A DNA stretch of 32,217 bases from Flavobacteriaceae bacterium (GTDB lineage: Bacteria > Bacteroidota > Bacteroidia > Flavobacteriales > Flavobacteriaceae): NCBI GenBank assembly GCA_021151665.1, contig JAGKWW010000032.1, forward strand, positions 1 through 32,217. The letters are read 5' to 3'. Both the position numbers and the translations under genes were made by a program. The notes beneath the pieces are model-generated. The model was not told the origin of the DNA and ran no database searches. It saw only the letters and a list, made by a program, of their open reading frames with translations. Below are positions 8,094 through 15,864 of the stretch, piece after piece (the first letter of the stretch is position 1; each line of letters starts with the position of its first letter).

Positions 8094-8945
8094 ATGAAAA
8101 CCAAGGTGTTACTTGTAGCTTTACTCGCCTTTATTTCGGCGAAAGCCCAAACCGAACCACTTTTTGATAAGGACTATTTCCGGTGCGAGAACCAATGGGT
8201 GCTGCTCCCTAAAAAAGCAACGGATACAGCTTACACTACCGCGTACCTTTACCTTGACAGGGACGCCGGTTTTAGTATACGGTTGCAGGGCAGCCTTTAT
8301 AAAGGCAAGTCAGGGTTGTGGAAATATTCTCCTTACGATAGAAAGTCATCGGTCATATTTCGTATACCTCAGGAATTCGACCGGGTTGCAGTTATGAATC
8401 CGCAAACGCTGGCCGATGCCGGATTGCCCTCTGCTCCGGAATGGATATGGAATTACCGCGAAGGGGAAGATGACGCGCCACAACTGGTACGCCGGGGGTA
8501 TTACTACAATCATGTGGGCGCCAGCGACATTGCGCTTCTTTTATTAGAAAAAGCGTATAAAGAAGATCCTGAAACCGAGCAGCTGATGTTTGAGCTTTCT
8601 TATGCTTATAACGCCCTGGAGAAATTTGACGATGCCATACGCGTCCTGCTTCCGGCGGTTAAAAAAGCGCCGAAAGAGCCTTTGCTTTTGCGCGAGCTCG
8701 GATATGCCTACTCGCAACAGCTAAAAACTACAGATGCCGAAGCGGTATATAGAAAAGGGATTGCTTGTTCCATTCAGCCGGACCAGCAGGCAGAGATGGC
8801 CTTTAATATGGTAGGTGCTTATTTTAAGACAGGTAATAAAAAGAAGTTTGCCGAATGGGGAGATATAATGAAAAAATATGCCGCCAAAGATTCGGCATTC
8901 CTTGCCTATTACACGATGTTTGAAAAAGAACTCAACAAAAAATGA
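8094..8945 (+). CDS. secreted tetratricopeptide-repeat protein
   Basis: The 283-residue product has a signal peptide (about residues 1-18, MKTKVLLVALLAFISAKA). Its N-terminal 120 residues form an unrecognised beta-rich domain. From about residue 140 onward come helical TPR-like repeats (HVGASDIALLLLEKAYKEDP, then LMFELSYAYNALEKFDDAIR and LLRELGYAYSQQLKTTDAEA), which usually mediate protein-protein contacts. No catalytic motif is visible. The stop overlaps the start of the DUF1697 gene in an ATGA, so the two are co-translated. The product is likely periplasmic. Confidence 0.8.
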   Translation: MKTKVLLVALLAFISAKAQTEPLFDKDYFRCENQWVLLPKKATDTAYTTAYLYLDRDAGFSIRLQGSLYKGKSGLWKYSPYDRKSSVIFRIPQEFDRVAVMNPQTLADAGLPSAPEWIWNYREGEDDAPQLVRRGYYYNHVGASDIALLLLEKAYKEDPETEQLMFELSYAYNALEKFDDAIRVLLPAVKKAPKEPLLLRELGYAYSQQLKTTDAEAVYRKGIACSIQPDQQAEMAFNMVGAYFKTGNKKKFAEWGDIMKKYAAKDSAFLAYYTMFEKELNKK

Positions 8946-9490
8946 AAGCATACCTGGCACTTCTGCGCGGCGTAAACGTGAGCGGCAAGAACATTATAAA
9001 GATGGAGGATTTGCGCAAGGCAATGGCTGAGGCAGGATTTGATAATGTAAAAACCTATATTCAAAGTGGTAATATAGTTTTCGGGTCGGCAGATAGAAAA
9101 GAGGAGGCTGCACTAAAACTATCACAACTGATACAGAATCGGTATGGCTTTAAGGTTGAAGTCTTCATTCTGGAAAAACATGACCTTGATCTTGCTATAG
9201 AGAATAATCCATACACCGGCCCGGACCCGGAACCTGCCGGTACCAAAAAGATCTATGTGACCTTTTTGTCTCAAAAGCCAGAGGCAGAGAATTATAAGAA
9301 ACTTGAAGAAACGCCAAAGGGAGAGGATGAGATATCCCTCCATACAAATGTGCTGTATTTTAAACTGGCTCAAAGCGCGGCTGATTCCAAATTATCTAAC
9401 AGCCTTATAGAATTAAAGCTTAAAGTAAAAGCTACGACACGCAACTGGAACACGACGTTAAAGCTTTCAGAAATGATGAAGGCTTCCTAA
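8942..9490 (+). CDS. DUF1697 family protein
   Basis: The 182-residue protein opens with KAYLALLRGVNVSGKNIIKMEDLR and continues with AGFDNVKTYIQSGNIVF, the strongly conserved start of DUF1697. No signal peptide or membrane segment is seen, so it is probably cytosolic. No activity is established for the family. It overlaps the TPR gene by four bases (ATGA); the pairing looks like an operon, but a functional link is not evident because one product is exported and the other is not. Confidence 0.93.
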   Translation: MKAYLALLRGVNVSGKNIIKMEDLRKAMAEAGFDNVKTYIQSGNIVFGSADRKEEAALKLSQLIQNRYGFKVEVFILEKHDLDLAIENNPYTGPDPEPAGTKKIYVTFLSQKPEAENYKKLEETPKGEDEISLHTNVLYFKLAQSAADSKLSNSLIELKLKVKATTRNWNTTLKLSEMMKAS

Positions 9491-9559
9491 TTTTATGTTA
9501 AAATACTGAAAGACAGTTGTGTTTTTTCTAATTTAGGGCGAAACAAATCAAATAATATA

Positions 9560-9976
9560 ATGAAAAGACACGCTTCGGCTGTATGGGCCGGTTCGCTGAA
9601 AGAAGGCGCGGGGAAACTCACAACCCAAAGCAACGTACTCTCAGATACCCAGTATTCTTTTAAGACCCGTTTTGAAGATGGAAACGGCACCAATCCCGAA
9701 GAGCTTGTTGCTGCGGCACATGCCGGTTGCTTCACGATGCAGCTTACCGCTTACATAAACGAAGCGGGATACGATGTAAAGTCGATCGAGACAAAATGCG
9801 ACATTGATTTTCGCGATGGTAGTGTTGTGGGGTCGCACCTTACAGTAAAGGGTACTATTGATAAAATTACCGATGATGAATTTCAGCAGCTTGTAAAAAA
9901 GGCAGAAGCCAATTGCCCGATATCAAGGTTGCTGAATACCAGTATAAGCAGTGAAGCATCACTTGCAGGAAGTTAG
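9560..9976 (+). CDS. OsmC family peroxiredoxin-like protein
   Basis: This 138-residue OsmC/Ohr-fold protein is likely to reduce organic hydroperoxides with a pair of redox cysteines. Cys57 in AAHAGCFTMQL and Cys119 in AEANCPISRLL are at the expected positions, and the start RHASAVWAGSLKEGAGKLTT is typical of the OsmC subgroup rather than Ohr. Length is normal. It has its own terminator at 10003-10035 and the following gene encodes a WYL-type regulator; no direct regulatory link can be shown. Confidence 0.92.
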   Translation: MKRHASAVWAGSLKEGAGKLTTQSNVLSDTQYSFKTRFEDGNGTNPEELVAAAHAGCFTMQLTAYINEAGYDVKSIETKCDIDFRDGSVVGSHLTVKGTIDKITDDEFQQLVKKAEANCPISRLLNTSISSEASLAGS

Positions 9977-10002
9977 TTAAGTAGTAATATTTTTTATTGG
10001 TA

Positions 10003-10035
10003 AAAAACCCTTTTGCTCCCGGTGAAAGGGTTTTT
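10003..10035 (+). terminator. intrinsic terminator of osmC-like gene
   Basis: An 11-bp stem (AAAAACCCTTT at 10003-10013 with AAAGGGTTTTT at 10025-10035) is followed by more T residues. It ends the OsmC gene. An in-frame upstream start at 9997 for the next gene would run through this hairpin and is rejected. Confidence 0.85.
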
Positions 10036-10059
10036 GTTTTATTTGCAAAAAATTTCAGC

Positions 10060-11022
10060 ATGAACCGTTTTGACAGGATAACGGCAATACTCATACAGCT
10101 TCAGTCGAAAAGGGTAGTGAAGGCGCAGGACATGGCCGACCGCTTTGGCACCAGCCTTCGTACCATATACCGCGACATCCGCACTCTTGAGGAAGCGGGC
10201 GTACCATTATACGGCGAAGCGGGGGTGGGTTATTCGCTCGTAGAAGGTTACCGGCTCCCGCCGGTTATGTTTTCACGCGAGGAAGCTATGGCATTTGTAA
10301 CAGCCGAGAAACTCATGGAACAGTTTACCGATGAAGCGCTAAGGGCTACATTTGCATCGGCAATGTTTAAGGTCAGGGCTGTACTTCGTGGCGAGGAAAA
10401 AGACCTGGTAGAAGGGTTGGATGATACTATAATTGTTTCCAAAGACCGGCCTTCTTCTGCACACCCGTCGGGGACGCTGGATGTTATACTAAAATGTGCT
10501 GCCGATAAAACCGCTGCAGAGCTTTGCTACAAGGCATTTGGCAGCGAGCCAACGACCAGGTTGATAGAACCGATAGGTATATTTATGGAGAACAATTATT
10601 GGTATACTATCGGCTATTGCCACCTGCGCCAAAATTATAGGCAGTTCCGCATTGACCGTATAGTCAGCGTGAAGGCTACGCAAACACGGCAACGGGAGCA
10701 CGCAAGCCTGAAGGAATACCGTGAGGCAGCAGAGAAAGCGAAAGGCTGCTGCGAGCTTACCAAAGTAGTGCTGTCAGTCTCGCAGGCAATAAGCCCCTAT
10801 CTTTCGGAACGGAGGCATTATTTCGGGTTTGCGGAAGAGCGGCAGCTAAAAGATTTTACAGAAATGACGTTCTATACCGATCTGGGATATGAAGGATTTT
10901 TGCGCTGGTTCATCACGTTTGCCGACTATGCCGAGATAATAGAGCCCAATTCACTGAAGGAAGATGCAATACGGCTTGCGGCTAAAATTTCTGATAAACT
11001 GAAAATTTTTGAAAGCTGCTGA
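10060..11022 (+). CDS. WYL-domain (YafY-type) transcriptional regulator
   Basis: The 320-residue protein has an N-terminal winged helix-turn-helix of the HTH_11 type (FDRITAILIQLQ, then MADRFGTSLRTIYRDIRTL) and a central WYL domain with ENNYWYTIGYCHLRQNYRQF and FRIDRIV. The C-terminal part (about 230-320) resembles the WCX extension. WYL regulators sense ligands or nucleic acids and can repress or activate. The ATG at 10060 is the first codon after the osmC terminator that gives the conserved N-terminus. It lies 56 bases upstream of a DinB-like gene, a neighbour often seen with YafY-type regulators and a likely target. Confidence 0.9.
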   Translation: MNRFDRITAILIQLQSKRVVKAQDMADRFGTSLRTIYRDIRTLEEAGVPLYGEAGVGYSLVEGYRLPPVMFSREEAMAFVTAEKLMEQFTDEALRATFASAMFKVRAVLRGEEKDLVEGLDDTIIVSKDRPSSAHPSGTLDVILKCAADKTAAELCYKAFGSEPTTRLIEPIGIFMENNYWYTIGYCHLRQNYRQFRIDRIVSVKATQTRQREHASLKEYREAAEKAKGCCELTKVVLSVSQAISPYLSERRHYFGFAEERQLKDFTEMTFYTDLGYEGFLRWFITFADYAEIIEPNSLKEDAIRLAAKISDKLKIFESC

Positions 11023-11046
11023 CATAGGGCTGTCACATCGGTCAGG

Positions 11047-11054
11047 GAACTTTG
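11047..11054 (+). promoter_or_regulatory. possible -7 box of DinB-like gene
   Basis: GAACTTTG differs from TAnnTTTG at the first base and lies 24 bases before the ATG at 11079. The same variant precedes the SDR gene at 23996. If it is not used, the gene is read through from the WYL regulator. Confidence 0.3.
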
Positions 11055-11078
11055 TGGTAGAAATAAAAAAATCATACC

Positions 11079-11597
11079 ATGGAAACCACAACCGCATTTC
11101 AACTTATCCCTGCACTATTAAAAGAAATGGAGCAGGAAGCAAAAACAACCCGTAAATTTCTGGCTCGCGTACCGGAAGAGCACTTTGGCTGGCAGCCACA
11201 CCCAAAAAGCATGACCCTTAAAATGCTGGCAACCCATATCGCAGAACTGCCTGGATGGGTAACCATGAGCCTGACTACCGATGGCCTTGACTTTGCACAA
11301 AATCCCTATAAAGTTAAAGATGTAAGGGCTACCGGGGAGCTGCTCGACTATTTTGAAGAAACCCTGGCATCCGGACTGGCAGCACTGGCATCTGCCGAAG
11401 ATCTTACGGGCGACTGGATATTGCGAAACGGCGATATCATTTTACAGCACTATAATAGATATGAAGTGATTCGTATGACAATGAGCCAGATTATACATCA
11501 CAGAGCCCAGCTTGGTGTTTACTTCCGGCTTTTGGGCATTCCGGTACCGGCAAGCTATGGCCCCAGCGCCGACAGTAATGAATTCGAGAAAAATTAA
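11079..11597 (+). CDS. DinB-like four-helix protein
   Basis: The 172-residue protein belongs to the DinB/YfiT-like superfamily of metal-binding four-helix bundles. The metal-ligand histidines are visible as LATHIAELPGW (helix 2) and MSQIIHHRAQLGVYFRLLG, and the end VPASYGPSAD is characteristic of the group. These proteins include mycothiol- or bacillithiol-dependent transferases and many of unknown role; no substrate can be inferred. It directly follows the WYL regulator on the same strand and ends at a TTCG-loop terminator. Confidence 0.9.
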   Translation: METTTAFQLIPALLKEMEQEAKTTRKFLARVPEEHFGWQPHPKSMTLKMLATHIAELPGWVTMSLTTDGLDFAQNPYKVKDVRATGELLDYFEETLASGLAALASAEDLTGDWILRNGDIILQHYNRYEVIRMTMSQIIHHRAQLGVYFRLLGIPVPASYGPSADSNEFEKN

Positions 11598-11602
11598 AAA
11601 TT

Positions 11603-11620
11603 TCCCTGCTTCGGCAGGGA
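11603..11620. terminator. TTCG-tetraloop terminator, shared by convergent genes
   Basis: A perfect 7-bp stem TCCCTGC / GCAGGGA closes the very stable TTCG loop and is followed by TTTT on the plus strand and by a T-rich tract on the minus strand. It ends the DinB-like gene and lies 2 bases beyond the stop of the convergent phosphoesterase gene. Confidence 0.85.
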
Positions 11621-11622
11621 TT

Positions 11623-12465
11623 TTACTTTAGGAACGAAGCCAGCGCAGCAATCCGGATCTCGGCAGGGAAAATATCTGCTGAGATTTTATCAGTTTTGTC
11701 AGCTGTGTCATTTTTGGGGAGGGCATTTGTATCATGCCTGTAGAGTTTCCATTTTTTATTATGGTATTCCAATGTGGTAAGGTTTTCTATCCAGTCGCCC
11801 GAGTTAAGGTACATAACACTTCCTTTCTTATTTTCCTTTACGGCAACCTGCGGCTCATGTATATGGCCGCAAACCACATAATCGTATCCGTTGTCTATAG
11901 CGAGGCTTGCGGCGGTCTCTTCAAAGTCCGAAATGAATTTTACCGCCTTCTTAACGCCGGCCTTTATCTTTTTTGAGAGTGAATAAGGTTCCCTTCCAAT
12001 GTTTACAAGTATCCAGTTGATAAACCGGTTGAGCAGGATCAGGTAGTCATACCCGATGCCGCCGAGTTTTGCGATCCATTTGGCATGATTTACAGAATTA
12101 TCAAAAACATCTCCGTGAAAGAACCAGGCTTTTTTGCCATCCAGTTCCAGTACAACTTTGTCAACTACCGAGAAATTGCCTATAGTAGTATCACTAAACC
12201 GCCGCAGCATTTCGTCGTGGTTTCCGGTCACGTAATATACGCGAGTACCCTTCGCTGCGAAGTCCAGTATTTTTTTTAAGACTTTGATATGGCTTTTTGG
12301 AAAATACGATTTCCGGAACTGCCATATATCTATTATATCACCGTTAAGTATAAGTGTTTTTGGCTTAATGCCGGAAAGGTAATCATTCAGTTCTTTAGCG
12401 TGGCAGCCATAAGTGCCAAGGTGCACATCTGAAATTACAACAAGATCGAGATTTCGTTTCTTCAT
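11623..12465 (-). CDS. UDP-2,3-diacylglucosamine diphosphatase-like metallophosphoesterase
   Basis: This 280-residue calcineurin-like phosphoesterase has all five metal-binding blocks: SDVHLGTYGCH, LNGDIIDIW, TGNHDE, FHGDVFD and CGHIHEPQ. The spacing and the DVHLG start resemble LpxH, which cleaves UDP-2,3-diacylglucosamine to lipid X in lipid A synthesis. It is somewhat longer than E. coli LpxH (about 240), as is usual for Bacteroidota versions, with an extended helical insert (about residues 125-185) that may contact the membrane. The ATG at 12465 is preferred over an upstream in-frame TTG at 12483. It is transcribed alone, divergent from aroC. Another phosphoesterase specificity remains possible. 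Confidence 0.82.
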   Translation of the reverse strand: MKKRNLDLVVISDVHLGTYGCHAKELNDYLSGIKPKTLILNGDIIDIWQFRKSYFPKSHIKVLKKILDFAAKGTRVYYVTGNHDEMLRRFSDTTIGNFSVVDKVVLELDGKKAWFFHGDVFDNSVNHAKWIAKLGGIGYDYLILLNRFINWILVNIGREPYSLSKKIKAGVKKAVKFISDFEETAASLAIDNGYDYVVCGHIHEPQVAVKENKKGSVMYLNSGDWIENLTTLEYHNKKWKLYRHDTNALPKNDTADKTDKISADIFPAEIRIAALASFLK

Positions 12466-12596
12466 GATGCCTGTTTCTTGCAAAGTAAGCCGGGTAATAT
12501 AAATCCCGATTTATCTAATCTTTAAATTAATGCAAAGCGCGGCCCGTGCCCGTTAAGTTTTCAGCTTAATAGTATTATAGGATTGGGTGTTTGGTA

Positions 12597-12604
12597 TAAA
12601 TTTG
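12597..12604 (+). promoter_or_regulatory. -7 promoter box next to the aroC start
   Basis: TAAATTTG matches TAnnTTTG exactly. It ends only 7 bases before an ATG at 12612 and 13 before the preferred ATG at 12618, so a transcript from it would have a leader of about 0-7 bases. No good -33 box is at the normal spacing. Confidence 0.45.
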
Positions 12605-12617
12605 TAAAAAAATGATT

Positions 12618-13682
12618 ATGGCAGGAAATAGTTATGGCACAGTATTCAGGCTAACCACGTTTGGCGAATCGCACGGCCCGGCACTTGGAGGCGTAATTGA
12701 TGGCTGCCCGGCCGGCATCAGGATTGATCCGGAAAAGATACAGCGTGAGCTCGACAGGCGCAGGCCGGGACAGTCGTCTATTGTGAGTCAGCGTAAAGAG
12801 GCCGACCGGGTACAGCTGTTGTCAGGAATTTTTGAAGGCTACACCACCGGCGCGCCAATAGGTTTTATCATCGAAAATGATAACCAGCGCAGCCAGGATT
12901 ACGACCATCTTAAAGACATGTACCGTCCGTCTCATGCAGATTTTACATACGATAAAAAATACGGTCACCGTGATTATCGCGGTGGCGGAAGGAGCTCTGC
13001 GCGCGAAACAGTGAGCAGGGTAGTAGGTGGCGCCATTGCCCGCCATATTATTCCGGATGTGGATATTGATGCGTTTGTATCCTCTGTAGGTGATATATTT
13101 ATAGACAAGCCATACCAGCAACTCGATTTTTCATTAACCGAAACAAACGCGGTGCGCTGTCCCGATACTGCTACGGCGCAAAAAATGGAGCAGCTGATAC
13201 GCGAAGTACGCAAAGACGGCGACACAGTAGGAGGGACAATTACCTGTGTTATCAAAAATGTGCCTGCGGGTTGGGGAGAGCCTGTATTTGATAAACTGCA
13301 TGCCGAGCTGGGAAAAGCTATGCTGTCTATTAATGCGGTAAAGGGGTTTGAATTTGGGAGCGGGTTTTGCGGCGCACGTATGAGGGGGAGCGAGCATAAT
13401 GATCTTTTTAACACCGATGGTTCCACAAAAAGCAATTTGTCGGGAGGCATACAGGGCGGCATTAGCAATGGTATGGATATCTATTTTCGGGTTGCCTTTA
13501 AGCCCGTAGCTACATTAATGCGGCCACAGCCAAGCGTTACTAATGCAGGAAATGATGCTATTGTTGAAGGAAAAGGCAGGCATGATCCGTGTGTGGTGCC
13601 AAGGGCAGTACCAATTGTCGAGGCAATGGCGGCTCTTGTACTGGCAGATTTTTATTTGAGGCACCGGTCAGCCAGCTTTTAA
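12618..13682 (+). CDS. aroC: chorismate synthase
   Basis: The 354-residue enzyme converts 5-enolpyruvylshikimate-3-phosphate to chorismate, the last common step of the shikimate pathway, using reduced FMN. The three family signatures are present: GESHGPALGGVIDG near the N-terminus, YGHRDYRGGGRSSARET in the first third, and RHDPCVVPRAVPIVEAM near the C-terminus; the RRRPGQSS loop is intact. The usual first residues MAGNSYGT point to the ATG at 12618; an in-frame ATG at 12612 would add two residues. No other aromatic pathway gene is in the window. Confidence 0.97.
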   Translation: MAGNSYGTVFRLTTFGESHGPALGGVIDGCPAGIRIDPEKIQRELDRRRPGQSSIVSQRKEADRVQLLSGIFEGYTTGAPIGFIIENDNQRSQDYDHLKDMYRPSHADFTYDKKYGHRDYRGGGRSSARETVSRVVGGAIARHIIPDVDIDAFVSSVGDIFIDKPYQQLDFSLTETNAVRCPDTATAQKMEQLIREVRKDGDTVGGTITCVIKNVPAGWGEPVFDKLHAELGKAMLSINAVKGFEFGSGFCGARMRGSEHNDLFNTDGSTKSNLSGGIQGGISNGMDIYFRVAFKPVATLMRPQPSVTNAGNDAIVEGKGRHDPCVVPRAVPIVEAMAALVLADFYLRHRSASF

Positions 13683-13791
13683 TTATTTAGAATTCAGTCC
13701 TTTATTGTGTAATAAAGTCTTGATGCCCTAATAATATATCAAATTCGCCCTGAAATGCGAAGATTTTTTCGCTAAAATATTATCGAATTAG

Positions 13792-13821
13792 TTGCTATGC
13801 ATTATTTTTTTCTTACTTTTG
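13792..13821 (+). promoter_or_regulatory. consensus Bacteroidota promoter for T9SS-secreted protein
   Basis: TTG at 13792-13794 and TACTTTTG at 13814-13821 are separated by exactly 19 bases and both fit the consensus. This is the best complete promoter in the window. The leader to the ATG at 13851 is about 22-25 bases and A-rich. Confidence 0.8.
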
Positions 13822-13850
13822 GAAATCAATTGAAAAAAAAATAATTAAGT

Positions 13851-15371
13851 ATGAAAAAACTTTTACTATTAGGGGCGCTTATCGGCGGCTCTGTATTAAC
13901 AGCAAACGCCCAGGCTACCTGCGCGGCTGCTGAGCTTATCACAACAAACGGTACCTATACGGCGTTTGATGTGACTGGTACTTACCAGGCGCTTTGCCTT
14001 GCTTCTAAAACGAACATTAAAGCGGCATGGTATAAATGGCAGGCTCCGGCAAACGGACATGTACTTGTAACTTCTGACCTTTCTCAGAATGACGGTACTT
14101 CGGCCAGTGATGACACAAGGTTAAGTATCCTTAAAGGAACAAGCTGTACTACGCTTGAGTGTATCGAATCGAACGATGACGTAAGCGACACAAACTATCT
14201 TTCTGAGGCTTACTTCCCGGTGCAGGCGGGTTCTTGGTACTATATCCAGTGGGATAACTACTGGAACGTAGGTACTGCAAACGCTACACTTGGCTTTGAC
14301 TTCGACTTCACTTTTACAGCATCTTCTTGTGTGATGCCGGGTTCTTATGATTTCTATCTTCCGGATTCTTACACAACTACATCTGCTGCACTTTATTGGG
14401 ATCCTGCAATTGGAACTCCTGCTAATTATGACATCGACTGGAGCACAAACTTTGCTGCGGCTGCCGGTGCAGGTACTATCGTAACTGCTCCTGCCGGTTC
14501 ACTGGCTTATGTTACAGCTACATTGAATAACCTTCCTGCTGGTGGAAACTTCAGGTATTATGTAAGATCTAACTGCGGTGGATCTACAAGCCCATGGCAA
14601 GGCCCTTACTTCGGTTACCTTGCTAAAACACTTCCTTACAGCAACACATTCGATTCTACAGCAAACAACAATACCGATGGTTTTGTAGGTTCTGGCTGGA
14701 CTCCGATCACTACAGGCGCTACGTCTAATCCTGCTAATTATGCGGATGGAGGTGCAGGTACAGCTCTTTACACTTACAACAGCACGACCGCTTCTAACCT
14801 TTGGGGTTATACAAGGGGCTTCGCGCTTCAACAAAATGAGCAGGTTACCCTAAACTTCAAAACAAGGCTTTACCCTGCAACAGCAACTGGCCCAATGAGC
14901 CTTAGGATAACAGTTGGTAATGCACAAGCTACTGCAGCACAGACTACTACTGTTCAGACTATCACTGTAAACAGTGGCGCTGCGTATACAAACCAGACAG
15001 TTACATGGACAGCTCCTGCTGCTGGTGTATACTACTTCGGTTTCAACAACAACTCTGCTGCAAGTGCAACTGCTACTTACTTGTTTATGGATACGCTTAG
15101 TGTAACTTCAGTTCTTGGCAACGAAGAATTCCAGGCTTCTGAAATGTCAGTGTTCCCGAACCCTGCTACTAATGTGATCAATGTTTCTAACCCTAATGCT
15201 CTTGTTAACGGTGTTACAATTACAGACCTTAACGGCCGTACTGTAAAAACTGTGAAGCTTGCAGGTGTTGCTGAAGCACAGATCAACATATCAGACCTTT
15301 CTGCAGGTATGTACCTAATGAGCATCACTTCAGATAAAGGCGCTGTGACTAAAAAGATCGTTAAGCAATAA
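13851..15371 (+). CDS. secreted T9SS type A sorting-domain protein
   Basis: The 506-residue product has a signal peptide (about residues 1-20, ending LTANAQA). Residues 24-160 look like a PPC-type beta-sandwich (AWYKWQAPANGHVLVTSDLS), about 165-255 a fibronectin III-like domain (ALYWDPAIGTPANYDIDWST) and about 260-420 a jelly-roll region (YSNTFDSTANNNTDGF). The C-terminus is a type IX secretion type A sorting signal: SVFPNPATNVINV, then ITDLNGR, ISDLSAGMYLMS and a Lys-rich end. No protease or glycosidase motif is seen, so an adhesin or surface role is inferred. A consensus promoter, a strong terminator and heavy use of GCT, TCT and CTT codons suggest high expression. Confidence 0.9.
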   Translation: MKKLLLLGALIGGSVLTANAQATCAAAELITTNGTYTAFDVTGTYQALCLASKTNIKAAWYKWQAPANGHVLVTSDLSQNDGTSASDDTRLSILKGTSCTTLECIESNDDVSDTNYLSEAYFPVQAGSWYYIQWDNYWNVGTANATLGFDFDFTFTASSCVMPGSYDFYLPDSYTTTSAALYWDPAIGTPANYDIDWSTNFAAAAGAGTIVTAPAGSLAYVTATLNNLPAGGNFRYYVRSNCGGSTSPWQGPYFGYLAKTLPYSNTFDSTANNNTDGFVGSGWTPITTGATSNPANYADGGAGTALYTYNSTTASNLWGYTRGFALQQNEQVTLNFKTRLYPATATGPMSLRITVGNAQATAAQTTTVQTITVNSGAAYTNQTVTWTAPAAGVYYFGFNNNSAASATATYLFMDTLSVTSVLGNEEFQASEMSVFPNPATNVINVSNPNALVNGVTITDLNGRTVKTVKLAGVAEAQINISDLSAGMYLMSITSDKGAVTKKIVKQ

Positions 15372-15390
15372 TTACATTGCCCGATAATAG

Positions 15391-15416
15391 AAAAGCCCAC
15401 CATTAGGTGGGCTTTT
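15391..15416 (+). terminator. intrinsic terminator of T9SS protein gene
   Basis: A perfect 11-bp stem AAAAGCCCACC / GGTGGGCTTTT with an ATTA loop runs into three further T residues. The A-run on the left may also serve the convergent gene ending at 15450. Confidence 0.92.
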
Positions 15417-15449
15417 TTTGTTGTACTATTTAAGCGAGTTTTCAGCGGG

Positions 15450-15863
15450 TCACAAAAACTTCGCTCTGACTTCACGGGTAGGCACCATACATTCTGATTT
15501 CTTGCCGTACCATTTGTATCGGTTCTTAGCGATATAGCTATACACTTTATTTGTAATCAAATCCGGAAATACCAGAAATACTGACATAAGTGTAAACCAT
15601 CCACCCAATGCCTTGACAATCTGGATAGCTGCTTCTGCCTTAGTGTAATAAGCATGACCGGGTTCATATAATATGATAGACTCTGTAGAAACCGGATTAA
15701 TTCCCAGGTAACTCATTATTTCCTGCCCCAACTCAGACTGCTGGGCTACAAACCTAAACTTATCGTGCTTATCATGCCCGATAACAAATTGCACGCTCCT
15801 ATCACAAAGGTTGCAAACCCCGTCAAATAAAATAATCTTCTTGTCCCGCGGCAGTCCAGTCAT
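15450..15863 (-). CDS. DCC-family thiol-disulfide oxidoreductase (DUF393)
   Basis: The 137-residue protein has the DxxCxxC motif that names the family in ILFDGVCNLCDRSVQF (Asp14, Cys17, Cys20), followed by FRFVAQQSELGQEI and a C-terminal YSYIAKNRYKWYGK segment typical of DUF393. It is thought to have thioredoxin-like redox activity; partners are unknown. It starts one base after the mutS2 stop codon on the same strand, so it is probably translated from the mutS2 message. A functional tie to DNA metabolism is not evident. Confidence 0.9.
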   Translation of the reverse strand: MTGLPRDKKIILFDGVCNLCDRSVQFVIGHDKHDKFRFVAQQSELGQEIMSYLGINPVSTESIILYEPGHAYYTKAEAAIQIVKALGGWFTLMSVFLVFPDLITNKVYSYIAKNRYKWYGKKSECMVPTREVRAKFL

Positions 15864-15864
15864 C

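Noticed and set aside
9997..10059. N-terminal extension of the WYL regulator
   Set aside because: The extension runs through the osmC terminator hairpin and is not like the family N-terminus.
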